A stretch of DNA of 41,878 nt from Deltaproteobacteria bacterium (GTDB lineage Bacteria; Desulfobacterota; Syntrophia; Syntrophales; JAAYKM01): assembly GCA_012522415.1 (NCBI GenBank), contig JAAYKM010000027.1, forward strand, positions 1-41,878, written 5' to 3'. The notes under the pieces are model-generated. The model was given only the letters and a program-made list of their open reading frames with translations, had not been told where the DNA came from and made no database searches. Made by a program: the position numbers and the translations under genes. Position 1 is the stretch's first letter, and each line of letters starts with the position of its first letter. Of the stretch, positions 1 through 8,597 are shown in pieces.

Positions 1-2420
1 GGGTTCTTGACGTACATGCCGGATCACCGGCAAAAGAGGACGGGGACGCAGGATGGACGGAGGCGCTGCCCCTGTTCACGGATGTTTCCGTGGCGGTGAG
101 AAGCGGCCCCCACGTAATCATGGACCTGGCCGGCAATGAGGAAATCTCATCCAGGATAGAAGCGGAAAAAACAGCGGCGACGGAGAGGATCAGCGCACAG
201 GGGACGCGCCTATTCCTGTCCCTGCTGCGTCGGGACCCCCAAAGGGTCAACGGCTCTCCTGAGGGGTGGATTTCGGAACAGGCCACAAAGCTCACGGAAA
301 CCGGCGGGGAACTTCGTCATTCCAACAAGCTGAAGGGCCCTTTCATCGCCACTGTGGGCCATGAACTGCGCACCCCCCTCAACGCCATCCTCCGATTTTC
401 CGAACTCCTCCGGGATGATCGCAACGACTCTCTGACGGAAGAACAAAAGGACCATATCGGCCATATTCATGGCGCCGGCACCCATTTGCTCGAACTGGTC
501 AACCATCTCCTGGATCCTTCCAAAATGGAATCCCGCAAGCTCACCCTGCAATACGAGAGGATCCCCTTGGGGAAAATCGTCTCCGACGTGGAAGCGGTCA
601 TTCGACCGTTGATGGCCCTGAAATCACAAGAATTTGAGGCCCGCATCGCCGATACGGCTGGTTGCATCCATGCCGACCGGATGGCGTTCATCCAAATTCT
701 TTACAACCTGTTGTCCAATGCCATGAAATTTACAGACCAGGGGGGACACATCACGCTGGAGGCGGACATTCTCGACACCCCGGGGCCTGGTGATGAAGAT
801 GGCCCCCCCTCGTTCGAGGGGGAACCGGCTGAAGCATACCTGGTGCTACATGTTTCAGACACGGGGCCCGGCATTCCGGAAGAGGATCGGGAACGCATAT
901 TCGAAGCCTTTGAGAGGGGGAACAATACCCAGGACGGCACAGGACTGGGCCTGGCCTTAACGAAGAACCTCGTGGCGCTTCACGGCGGTCATATATCCGT
1001 GGCAAGCGAAACGGGCCAGGGCAGCCGGTTCACGATCGTCATCCCGCAACCGACGGGGTCAACGCCCGGAACAACGACGTCACCCCCTGAAATCGACGAA
1101 GAAGGGGAGGATGACGGGGAAGAGCCGATGGCAGAACCGGACGATCAGGGCGCCCCGCTGCTTCTGGTCGAAGACGACGCGGCCACGGCTGAACTGATAT
1201 CCCATTACCTGAATGGAAGCGGATATCGGGTGGAGCATGTCTTTAAAGGCGGGGATGCGCTGAAACGTGCGCAGGACATTGAACCTTTCGCCGTAATCCT
1301 GGACATCATGCTTCCCGACAAGGACGGTTGGCAGGTGCTCCGGGAATTAAAAGCCAGCCATATCACCCGGGATATCCCGGTGATCATTCTGTCCATTATC
1401 GACAACCCTTCGCTCGGATTCGCCCTCGGCGCCACGGATTATCTGCTCAAACCCGTGAAAAAGGACGTTTTCCTTGAAAAAATCAGCCGACTGAGCGGCA
1501 CCGGGAAGAGGGAACATCGTTTTAGGGATATTCTTTGCGTCGACGCCAACGAAAACACAAGGGAGCGGCTGAAGGAAATCCTCGAAACGGCGGGATACAA
1601 CGTTCTGAACACGGCAACCGGCAAGGATGGCCTTGAGAAGGCCCTTCTTTATCGGCCCGACCTGGTTATCCTCGACCTCCTGATACCGGATATGGGCGGC
1701 TTCGCCTTATCCCGGGCATTAAAAAGCAATGAGGCGACGGCGGACACCCCGATTGTCGTTTTAACGGAAAAGGACATCACCGTGGGGGAGAGGTTGAGGC
1801 TCGCCGGAAACGTCGAGAGCGTCATGCAGAAGCATTGCCTTTCCAAGGAAGACCTCCTCGCCCATGTCCGGGATCTGGAAATCACCCCCCTTGCGGGAAG
1901 GGGACTTCTGGATACGGCAAGCGGTCTTTTCGACCGGTCCTATTTCCAAATCCGCCTGGCCCAGGAAATTTACCGCGCCGACCGATACTACACCACCTTC
2001 TCTGTCATGATGTTCGATATTGATGATTTCATTCTTTACGCCCAACTGAATGGCGTACAAAAAGCAAACAACTGTATCCGGAAAATGGCGGACTTTCTAC
2101 GCCAAACCGCCCGCGGCTCCGATGTTTTGGCCCGCTACGGCTTCGGTGGCTTCGCCATCCTCCTATCCAGCACCACGGAGGAGGGAACACGCACCGTCGC
2201 AGAACGTTTTCTTTCCTTTATTGAGAGCTACCCGTTTCCTGGGATGAAGGACATGCCGAAAAAGAGCCTGACGGCCAGTATAGCGGTGGTTCACTACAAT
2301 CGTGTCGGTCCGTGCACGGCGGAGCAGATGATTTTTGAAGCCCGGGAACTGGTCCGAAACGCCTACAGCGCGGGGGGGGCAAACATTCGGATCTACGGAC
2401 AACAGGAGTCGCCTGAATAA
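1..2420 (+). CDS. Hybrid sensor histidine kinase with two receiver domains and a degenerate GGDEF domain (5' partial)
   Basis: The reading frame is open to the first base, so the gene begins upstream; the first internal start is a GTG at 90, and residues are numbered from it. Order: HisKA with phosphoacceptor H91 in a HELRTPLN motif; HATPase_c at about 195-320 with an N box (NLLSNAMKF), DTGPGIP and GTGLGLAL; an acidic linker; receiver 1 at about 355-465 (D405); receiver 2 at about 479-590 (D529); and a GGDEF-like domain at about 605-765. It should autophosphorylate and pass phosphate to its own receivers. The GGDEF signature reads GFGGF (684-688), so cyclase activity is probably lost. No membrane segment lies in the visible part, and the input domain is outside the window. 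The gene converges on rodA, and its regulon cannot be inferred. Confidence 0.93.
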   Translation, partial: VLDVHAGSPAKEDGDAGWTEALPLFTDVSVAVRSGPHVIMDLAGNEEISSRIEAEKTAATERISAQGTRLFLSLLRRDPQRVNGSPEGWISEQATKLTETGGELRHSNKLKGPFIATVGHELRTPLNAILRFSELLRDDRNDSLTEEQKDHIGHIHGAGTHLLELVNHLLDPSKMESRKLTLQYERIPLGKIVSDVEAVIRPLMALKSQEFEARIADTAGCIHADRMAFIQILYNLLSNAMKFTDQGGHITLEADILDTPGPGDEDGPPSFEGEPAEAYLVLHVSDTGPGIPEEDRERIFEAFERGNNTQDGTGLGLALTKNLVALHGGHISVASETGQGSRFTIVIPQPTGSTPGTTTSPPEIDEEGEDDGEEPMAEPDDQGAPLLLVEDDAATAELISHYLNGSGYRVEHVFKGGDALKRAQDIEPFAVILDIMLPDKDGWQVLRELKASHITRDIPVIILSIIDNPSLGFALGATDYLLKPVKKDVFLEKISRLSGTGKREHRFRDILCVDANENTRERLKEILETAGYNVLNTATGKDGLEKALLYRPDLVILDLLIPDMGGFALSRALKSNEATADTPIVVLTEKDITVGERLRLAGNVESVMQKHCLSKEDLLAHVRDLEITPLAGRGLLDTASGLFDRSYFQIRLAQEIYRADRYYTTFSVMMFDIDDFILYAQLNGVQKANNCIRKMADFLRQTARGSDVLARYGFGGFAILLSSTTEEGTRTVAERFLSFIESYPFPGMKDMPKKSLTASIAVVHYNRVGPCTAEQMIFEARELVRNAYSAGGANIRIYGQQESPE

Positions 2421-2446
2421 AAAAACCGGACCATCGGATAACGTTG

Positions 2447-3550
2447 TCAGGGATGAAGAATATAACGCCTCACGCTGATGTTCAGCAGCAAACCCACGGC
2501 GGTTAACAAAACCACAACGGCCGACCCGCCATAGCTCATGAAGGGCAGGGGGATGCCGACAACGGGGAAAATACCCAGCACCATCCCGATATTGATCAGC
2601 ACACCCCAGAAGATCAACATGGATATGCCGAAAGCGACGAGGGTTCCCAAATAGTCACGGGAGTGAAGCGCTATTTTCAGGCTCCAGAGAACCAATAATG
2701 AAAAGAGGATCATCAGGACAACGGCGCCGAAAAACCCCCACTCTTCCGCGTAAACGGAAAAGTCAAAGTCCGTTTGCTGTTCCGGCAAAAAGTTGAGTTG
2801 CGTCTGGGTGCCCTGAAGAAATCCCTTGCCGAAAAACCCACCGGAACCGATGGCGATCATGGATTGAATGATATGGTAACCAGAGCCGAGGGGGTCTCTT
2901 TCAGGAGAAAGAAAAGCCAGGATCCTTTCCTTCTGGTAATTCTTCAGAAAAAACCAGGCAACGGGGACCGAAACGAGGCCGGACGCCACGGCAATACCGA
3001 TGGATTTCCAGTTGATCCCCACAAAAAGGGTGATGCTCACGAATATGATGAACAGCATCAGCGCCGTTCCAAGGTCAGGCTGGCGAAAAACCAGCACAAA
3101 GGGTAAAAGCACCAGGGAAAAGGGAATCAGCAGCTCCCTGAGCAAAAGAGAACGGTTCATCTTGTGATCATCGAAGTATTTGGCCAGGGTAAGGACGATA
3201 ACGAGTTTCATCAACTCCGAGGGCTGAAAAGAGAAACCGAAAACATTGATCCAACGCTGGGAGCCATGGGTGGCATATCCATAAAAATGAATGGCCAGAA
3301 GAAGAAAGGCAACCATACTGTAGATGGTATAGGCGTGCCGGATGATGAAGCGATAGTCGATATTGAAGGCCGCGAGCATGCAGGCTAATCCGATCAGGAT
3401 CCAGCGCGCCTGGCGAAAACACAAGGACGTCTCCCAGTTTGAATTATATCCCGCACTGTAGAGGTTCACCAGTCCGATGGCCAAAATAAGGCAGACCAGA
3501 ATCAGCAGGGTCCAGTCGAAATGCAAAAAAAGCCTTCTGTCGAATCGCAA
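2447..3550 (-). CDS. rodA: Rod shape-determining protein RodA (SEDS peptidoglycan glycosyltransferase)
   Basis: A 367-residue polytopic membrane protein of normal RodA length. It carries the SEDS signature: the ERDPLGSGYH loop with the catalytic-region Asp, followed by an IQSMIAIGSGG-type stretch and TDFDFSVYAEEWGF. RodA polymerises lipid II into glycan strands in the elongasome together with PBP2. The start is a TTG at 3550, supported by GAGGTG five bases upstream; no ATG with a ribosome site fits the frame. The usual partner gene (mrdA, PBP2) is not next to it. The upstream minus-strand neighbour is a thioredoxin-fold protein 129 bases away. Confidence 0.96.
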   Translation of the reverse strand: MRFDRRLFLHFDWTLLILVCLILAIGLVNLYSAGYNSNWETSLCFRQARWILIGLACMLAAFNIDYRFIIRHAYTIYSMVAFLLLAIHFYGYATHGSQRWINVFGFSFQPSELMKLVIVLTLAKYFDDHKMNRSLLLRELLIPFSLVLLPFVLVFRQPDLGTALMLFIIFVSITLFVGINWKSIGIAVASGLVSVPVAWFFLKNYQKERILAFLSPERDPLGSGYHIIQSMIAIGSGGFFGKGFLQGTQTQLNFLPEQQTDFDFSVYAEEWGFFGAVVLMILFSLLVLWSLKIALHSRDYLGTLVAFGISMLIFWGVLINIGMVLGIFPVVGIPLPFMSYGGSAVVVLLTAVGLLLNISVRRYILHP

Positions 3551-3679
3551 TCATCACCTCGTCGAAATGATGGACGCCCATGAATGCCATGGTCCGGATG
3601 TTATGTATCGCATCTTATCCCGACTTTCTTCCTCGCGTATCAGCAGGTCCGGCTGTTTCGGTTGTTACAATATGCCTCT

Positions 3680-4354
3680 TCATTTCTGTTCAATACCCTT
3701 CCCGGGGGGAATGGTATGAACCCAAAATCGGCAGTTGATGATGTTACTCTTTTTCTGACTCCACTCCCAGAGGGCAGGGGCATAGTAATGCATGGAAACC
3801 ATTTTGGCGCTCTGGGTCCAGCTGCTGTCGGGGCATCGATGTTGCAACATGGCGTGGGCTTCCCTCAGGTACCGACGTTCCCCGGTTTTTTTGAAAAGGA
3901 AAAATCCCTGGTGGAATATGGCCTCGGGAAGCAAACGGCTTTCTCCGTAGTGTGAAACAAGCCTGCCGACCATCTCCAACGCTTCGTCAAGGCGTCCATT
4001 GTCAAAATAATGTTTGCCCAGAGCCAAAAGTAAAAAGGCCATGAGCTCGGGACCATTTAAAAACCCGGTCGATCTTTGTCGCTCGAAGCCCTCGTTACAC
4101 AGGGTGATCTGGACGGGTGTCGCATGCACGGCGTGGGCGCGGAAAAGGTTGGGCGTTTCCGGGGTGATCCTGCAGGGTATGAAATGCTGATTCAGGAGTT
4201 GAATCACATCGCTGCGCGAATATGAAACAGTATCCATTTTCTGACTGAGGAAACAGCCCAGATTAAAAAAATGAAGGAAAAGAGGTTTCTTTTCATGCGG
4301 GGCCGAATCGGATATGTCATCGATTCCCCTCCGCCAGGATATCAGATTTGCCAT
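3680..4354 (-). CDS. Thioredoxin-fold protein with degenerate CxxS active site and helical tail
   Basis: The protein has 224 residues. Residues 1-110 look like a thioredoxin fold of the DUF255/thioredoxin-7 kind: a PLFLHFF strand, then CFLS at 34-37 where a CxxC is expected, and an ATP cis-proline region near residue 98. The C-terminal half is helical and reads like TPR (YFDNGRLDEALEMVGRLV). It is a paralogue of the protein at 16061-16693, which keeps a full CYFC and matches over the whole length. Loss of the second Cys argues against ordinary disulfide reductase activity. No signal peptide is seen, so it is probably cytoplasmic. The start at 4354 has AAGG five bases upstream. Its substrate is unknown. 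Confidence 0.72.
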   Translation of the reverse strand: MANLISWRRGIDDISDSAPHEKKPLFLHFFNLGCFLSQKMDTVSYSRSDVIQLLNQHFIPCRITPETPNLFRAHAVHATPVQITLCNEGFERQRSTGFLNGPELMAFLLLALGKHYFDNGRLDEALEMVGRLVSHYGESRLLPEAIFHQGFFLFKKTGERRYLREAHAMLQHRCPDSSWTQSAKMVSMHYYAPALWEWSQKKSNIINCRFWVHTIPPGKGIEQK

Positions 4355-4575
4355 TGTACCTTATCCATCTCCTCTCGCTCAAAAATTAAAATGATTGGCC
4401 GGCATAAGTCAAGAACAACCTTTCTCGGTGCCATCCGTCATCGGTCATGTGCCGGACAATCCCCTAATTGCTTGTAAAGTATCCGGCCCCCATGGTATAG
4501 GTACGGCCATTCCGAGACACGCCCCTCCGGGACAGGCCTTCTGACGGAAAACACACATCCACCAAGGATCTTGAT

Positions 4576-6093
4576 ATGATACGGAAAACAGGTTTCGACA
4601 ATGAACGTTACATCACCGAACAGACTACAGCAATCCTTGATCGGGTGAGGCAATTCGACAACAAGCTTTATCTGGAGTTCGGTGGGAAACTTGTCTACGA
4701 CTACCACGCAACCCGTGTGCTTCCCGGCTACGATCCGAACGTGAAGATGCGGTTGATCAAAGAACTGAAGGACCAGGCCGATATCTTGCTGTGCATTTAC
4801 GCAGGGGATATTGAACGAAAGAAAATCAGGGCCGATTTCGGCATCACCTATGATTCGGACGCATTGAAATTGATCGACGAACTCCGTTCCTGGGGTATCG
4901 ATATTCTGGGGGTGGTCATCACCCGTTTTGACCAGCAACCGGCGGCCACCCTGTTCAAAAACAAACTCGAGCGGCGCGGCATACCGGTTTTTACCCATCG
5001 GTTCACCAAAGGCTATCCCACCGATGTCGACCTGATCGTGAGTGATGAAGGATACGGGGTGAATGATTACATCGAAACGGCCAAGCCTCTGGTCATCGTC
5101 ACAGGTCCCGGGCCCGGCAGCGGTAAACTGGCCACCTGCCTCTCCCAACTCTATCACGATTACAAAAGGGGCATCAAATCGGGATACGCTAAATTTGAAA
5201 CCTTTCCCATCTGGAACCTTCCGCTCAAGCACCCGGTCAACGTGGCCTATGAGGCGGCAACGGCGGATATCCGGGACTTTAACCTCATCGACCCCTTTCA
5301 TCTGGAAGAATATACCCGGACCGCCGTGAACTACAATCGTGATGTGGAGGTTTTCCCCGTTCTCAGGAGAATTCTTGAAAAAATAACAAACGGACCCGCC
5401 TTTTACCGTTCACCTACGGACATGAGTGTCAACCGGGCGGGGTTCGCCATCACCGACGACGATGTCACCAAGGAAGCCGCCAAACAAGAACTGATTCGCC
5501 GTTATTACCGTTATCGCTGTGAATACGCGATGGGCTTTTCCGATTGGGAGACGGTCCAGCGGACGGAGCTTTTTCTGAAGGACTTCGGTCTGAAGCCTGA
5601 AGACCGGAAAGTGGTCCCGCCGGCTCATGATGCCGCCCGGGACGCACAGGAACGGGACAAGGGCAATGAGGGCATTTTCTGCGGCGCCGCTATTGAATTA
5701 AAAGATGGCACCATCGTGACGGGGAGTAACTCCGCCTTGCTTCACGCTGCATCGAGCATGGTTCTGCACGCGATAAAACATTTAGCCGATATTCCGGAAA
5801 AGATTAAACTTTTACCCCCCCATATCACCGGGGCCGTGGGAAACCTGAAAACAACCATCCTCAATGAAAAGACGGTGAGCCTTGACCTGGAAGAAACATT
5901 GATCGCCCTGAGTATCAGTGCTATAAACAATCCTGCGGCCCAACTGGCAATAGAAAGGTTAAAGGATCTGATGAACTGTGAAGTTCATATCACCCATATT
6001 CCAACGTCCGGAGATGAGGCGGGCCTGCGCCGGTTGGGCGTCAACCTGACCAGCGATCCGAATTTTTCAACCAAAGATCTCTTTACGCCTTGA
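4576..6093 (+). CDS. DUF1846 (UPF0371) family protein
   Basis: This 505-residue protein matches the DUF1846 family by the features remembered for it: the opening GFDNERYITEQ, LYLEFGGKLVYDYHATRVLPG, a YAGDIERKKIRADFGITYD segment, and a central TGPGPGSGK turn that resembles a nucleotide-binding loop. Length is normal for the family. The protein is expected to be cytoplasmic, and its biochemical function is not established to my knowledge. The ATG at 4576 has AAGGA seven bases upstream. It is transcribed divergently from the thioredoxin-fold gene, with about 220 bases between them. No operon partner is clear, because the next gene begins about 130 bases downstream. Confidence 0.87.
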   Translation: MIRKTGFDNERYITEQTTAILDRVRQFDNKLYLEFGGKLVYDYHATRVLPGYDPNVKMRLIKELKDQADILLCIYAGDIERKKIRADFGITYDSDALKLIDELRSWGIDILGVVITRFDQQPAATLFKNKLERRGIPVFTHRFTKGYPTDVDLIVSDEGYGVNDYIETAKPLVIVTGPGPGSGKLATCLSQLYHDYKRGIKSGYAKFETFPIWNLPLKHPVNVAYEAATADIRDFNLIDPFHLEEYTRTAVNYNRDVEVFPVLRRILEKITNGPAFYRSPTDMSVNRAGFAITDDDVTKEAAKQELIRRYYRYRCEYAMGFSDWETVQRTELFLKDFGLKPEDRKVVPPAHDAARDAQERDKGNEGIFCGAAIELKDGTIVTGSNSALLHAASSMVLHAIKHLADIPEKIKLLPPHITGAVGNLKTTILNEKTVSLDLEETLIALSISAINNPAAQLAIERLKDLMNCEVHITHIPTSGDEAGLRRLGVNLTSDPNFSTKDLFTP

Positions 6094-6222
6094 TATCGTG
6101 GCGGCCTTCCCGCTCCGCCGTTACGGCATGGACCTCTCCGATGAGAGGGGTGGATGATCCCGGCGAGACCGGTTTGGCTGAAGTTAAGTGTGCCGTTCTT
6201 CCAACACAAAGGGGGGCTGAAA

Positions 6223-6978
6223 ATGGAAAGTTGGGATGAGTCATCGTTGGCCCAGTTCGACGGCCGGGACGGTAAACCCGCCTATATCGCTTATAAAGGG
6301 CGGGTCTATGATGTCACGGACAGCAAGCTCTGGCACGGGGGGCTTCATATGAAACGCCACCAGGCGGGCTCCGACCTGACTGATTCTCTCTCGGCGGCCC
6401 CCCACGATAACGAGGTTCTGTCCCGCTATCCCCAAGTGGGGCCCTACCAACCCAGAGACGTATCCTCTCTGCCGCCGGGCCTTGAGAGATTTCTGGAGCG
6501 TTTCCCCATTGCACGCCGTCATCCGCATCCGGTTGCCGTCCATTTTCCCCTGGTCTTCCTTCTTTCGGTTTTCATCTTCGATATGCTCTATATTCTCACG
6601 GGGCGCCTCTCTTTTTATGAAACGGCCCTGTATTGCCTTTATGCCGGTCTTTTGACGATGCCGACCGCCATGATGACGGGTTTCTTTTCCTGGTGGGTCA
6701 ATTATCAAGCCCAGGCAATGAAGCCCATAGTCAGAAAAATCCAACTTTCATTCCTCGTGCTCATCCTGTCCACGGGGATTTTATTCTGGAGAAACCAGAC
6801 TGCGGACCTGCTTGAGCCTTTTCGGATTGAAAGCCTTTTTTATCTGATACTGGTTCTCTCCTTGTGGCCCCTGCTGATTGCCCTTGGCTTTATCGGAGGT
6901 TCTCTGGTCTTCCCCCATGGCAGGTCAAAACGGACCGGGGGGGGAATGAAACAGAACGAAGAGACCGCGTCATTATAA
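6223..6978 (+). CDS. Cytochrome b5-like heme-binding domain fused to DUF2231 membrane domain
   Basis: A 251-residue protein from the ATG at 6223, which follows AAAGGGGGG; an in-frame ATG at 6154 lacks a comparable site. Residues about 3-80 form a cytochrome b5-like domain of the bacterial short type (YIAYKGRVYDVTDS, then WHGGLHMKRHQAGSDLT and AAPHDNEVL). The usual HPGG appears as WHGG, so the heme ligands must be assigned by structure. Residues about 100-235 contain the HPHPVAVHFPLVF opening of DUF2231 and about four membrane helices. It is probably an inner-membrane electron-transfer or heme-sensing protein. The extreme C-terminus is basic and polar. Confidence 0.82.
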   Translation: MESWDESSLAQFDGRDGKPAYIAYKGRVYDVTDSKLWHGGLHMKRHQAGSDLTDSLSAAPHDNEVLSRYPQVGPYQPRDVSSLPPGLERFLERFPIARRHPHPVAVHFPLVFLLSVFIFDMLYILTGRLSFYETALYCLYAGLLTMPTAMMTGFFSWWVNYQAQAMKPIVRKIQLSFLVLILSTGILFWRNQTADLLEPFRIESLFYLILVLSLWPLLIALGFIGGSLVFPHGRSKRTGGGMKQNEETASL

Positions 6979-7455
6979 TACACATACGCCAAGCCGGGGA
7001 TTCAGGCGGACAGGATCGTTCAGGCGCTTCCCGAACAGGCCGCAAAACCAGGATGTTTCTCTTCTTGCCCTTGGAGGGCAAGCGGAAGGTTTCTATAACG
7101 TTATCACGTCGTGTAACAGGGTGCACCGTTAATCCCAGGGTATCCCATCGTCCGCCGACAGGGATTTTCCCCTTTACAACCCCCGGTTCGTATTATACAA
7201 CTAAACGCACAGGATCACTGTGAAAGTTACGCCGGTCATCACAGGCACAGGGAAGGATCACATAATAAACAGGCCTTCCTCGTCGCCTGCGCTCCACGAA
7301 ATGGCCGCTGTTCCGTTTTCGCCTTTCCCATCCCCCCCCGGGTCAAGGGCGGATGAAAGAAACCGCAGGAGGTTGCCGATCGGGGGCACGGGGGGCAGGG
7401 CGTTTTCCCGATCGGAAATCGTTATGCAAACGTATCGTATACAGGAATAACCATC
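6979..7455. other. 477-base intergenic leader before queD
   Basis: No convincing gene is seen here. Two perfect inverted repeats occur: a 7-bp stem with a 5-base loop at 7064-7082 (CTTGCCC/GGGCAAG), not followed by a T run, and the 9-bp stem at 7376-7415 described separately. The preQ1-I riboswitch pattern was looked for by eye and not found. The stretch probably holds the queD-folE2-nadE promoter and a long 5' leader. Confidence 0.5.
7376..7415 (+). promoter_or_regulatory. Hairpin with G-rich loop in the queD leader
   Basis: CCGATCGGG (7376-7384) pairs perfectly with CCCGATCGG (7407-7415) across a 22-base loop holding runs of 5-6 G and a GGG. It ends 40 bases before the queD start codon. 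The stem is seen directly; a regulatory role is inference. The G runs could alternatively form a two-layer quadruplex. Confidence 0.4.
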
Positions 7456-7836
7456 ATGTACGAAGTCACGATTAAACGCGCCTTTTCCGCCGCCCATTCC
7501 CTGAAGGAAATCGGCGGGAAGTGCGAAAAGCTCCACGGCCACAACTTCACCGTCGAGGTTTCCGTGGCGACGGATCAATTGAACCGGGAGGGGCTCGTGG
7601 TTGATTTCCGGGTCATCAAGACCTGGACCGACGAAACGCTTAGGGAACTGGATCACAAATATCTCAACGAGATCAGCATATTTCGGGGCGCCAACCCGTC
7701 ATCTGAAAACATCGCCCGGCACATCTATGACCAGATCGCCCGGAGGATCACCACACCGGGACTCCGGGTTAGCCGTGTCACCGTCTGGGAATCGGAAAAC
7801 GCAAAGGTAGCCTATACGGGGCCGGACCATGCTTGA
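7456..7836 (+). CDS. queD: 6-carboxy-5,6,7,8-tetrahydropterin synthase QueD
   Basis: A 126-residue protein of the QueD/PTPS family. Zinc ligands are the His of SAAHSL and the two His of LHGHN; the catalytic Cys lies in GGKCEKLHGHN, and the ELDHKYLN segment supplies the Asp-His pair. The Glu near the C-terminus is in WESENAKV. It converts dihydroneopterin triphosphate to 6-carboxytetrahydropterin, an early step of queuosine synthesis. It overlaps folE2 by eight bases, so the enzyme that makes its substrate is translationally coupled to it. The start has AGGAA upstream. Confidence 0.95.
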   Translation: MYEVTIKRAFSAAHSLKEIGGKCEKLHGHNFTVEVSVATDQLNREGLVVDFRVIKTWTDETLRELDHKYLNEISIFRGANPSSENIARHIYDQIARRITTPGLRVSRVTVWESENAKVAYTGPDHA

Positions 7837-8596
7837 CGTTCAGAACCAGAGAGACCACCGGCAGATCAACATCCGCAAGGTCGGTGTGAAGGGCATCAAG
7901 TATCCCATCACGGTCCTGGACCGGGAAAACGGCACCCAGCCGGTGAACGCCACGATCAGCATGTACGTCAATCTGCCTCACCGCTTCAAGGGAACCCACA
8001 TGAGCCGGTTTGTTGAAATTCTCAATGAATTCCGGGGCCAGATAAACATCCGAACCTTCAACCGTATTCTGGAGCGGGCACGGGAAAAACTCCACGCCGA
8101 ATCGGCGCACATGGAGATCGAATTCCCCTATTTCATCGAAAAATCCGCCCCCGTTTCCCGGGCGAAAAGTCTCATGGAATACCGATGTACCTTCGTTGGT
8201 GAAAACACGGGGGAAAAAACGGATTTTCTCGTCGGTGTCGTCGTCCCGGTCACCACGGTCTGCCCCTGCTCAAAGGAGATCAGCGTCGCCGGAGCGCACA
8301 ACCAACGGAGCATGGTGAACGTAACGCTCCGATTTAAGAAATTTTTCTGGATAGAGGACGTGATTCGCCTGGTGGAGGATTCGGCCAGTGGCGAGGTTTA
8401 TTCCCTCCTGAAGCGGATAGACGAAAAATACGTCACGGAAAAAGCTTATGATAACCCGATGTTTGTCGAGGACGTGGTTAGAAATATCGCCCAGAGGCTG
8501 AACGAAATCGACAACTTTACCTGGTACTGCGTGGAGGCCGAAAATATGGAGAGCATCCATAATCATAGCGCCTATGCCTGCGTGGAGAAGGAATGA
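7829..8596 (+). CDS. folE2: GTP cyclohydrolase FolE2 (type IB)
   Basis: A 255-residue protein with FolE2 features: an N-terminal [13 protein letters not shown] segment, [10 protein letters not shown], the metal/catalytic Cys region VCPCSKEIS, and GAHNQRS shortly after. It converts GTP to 7,8-dihydroneopterin triphosphate, feeding both folate and, through QueD, queuosine. Type IB enzymes do not depend strictly on zinc and are often used under metal limitation (family knowledge). It overlaps queD at its start and is followed by nadE after one base. No folate gene is nearby, so its main role here is probably queuosine precursor supply. Confidence 0.95.
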   Translation: MLDVQNQRDHRQINIRKVGVKGIKYPITVLDRENGTQPVNATISMYVNLPHRFKGTHMSRFVEILNEFRGQINIRTFNRILERAREKLHAESAHMEIEFPYFIEKSAPVSRAKSLMEYRCTFVGENTGEKTDFLVGVVVPVTTVCPCSKEISVAGAHNQRSMVNVTLRFKKFFWIEDVIRLVEDSASGEVYSLLKRIDEKYVTEKAYDNPMFVEDVVRNIAQRLNEIDNFTWYCVEAENMESIHNHSAYACVEKE

Positions 8597-8597
8597 C

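Noticed and set aside
4438-5301. 287-codon minus-strand frame
   Set aside because: Antisense to the DUF1846 gene; no ribosome site or family match.
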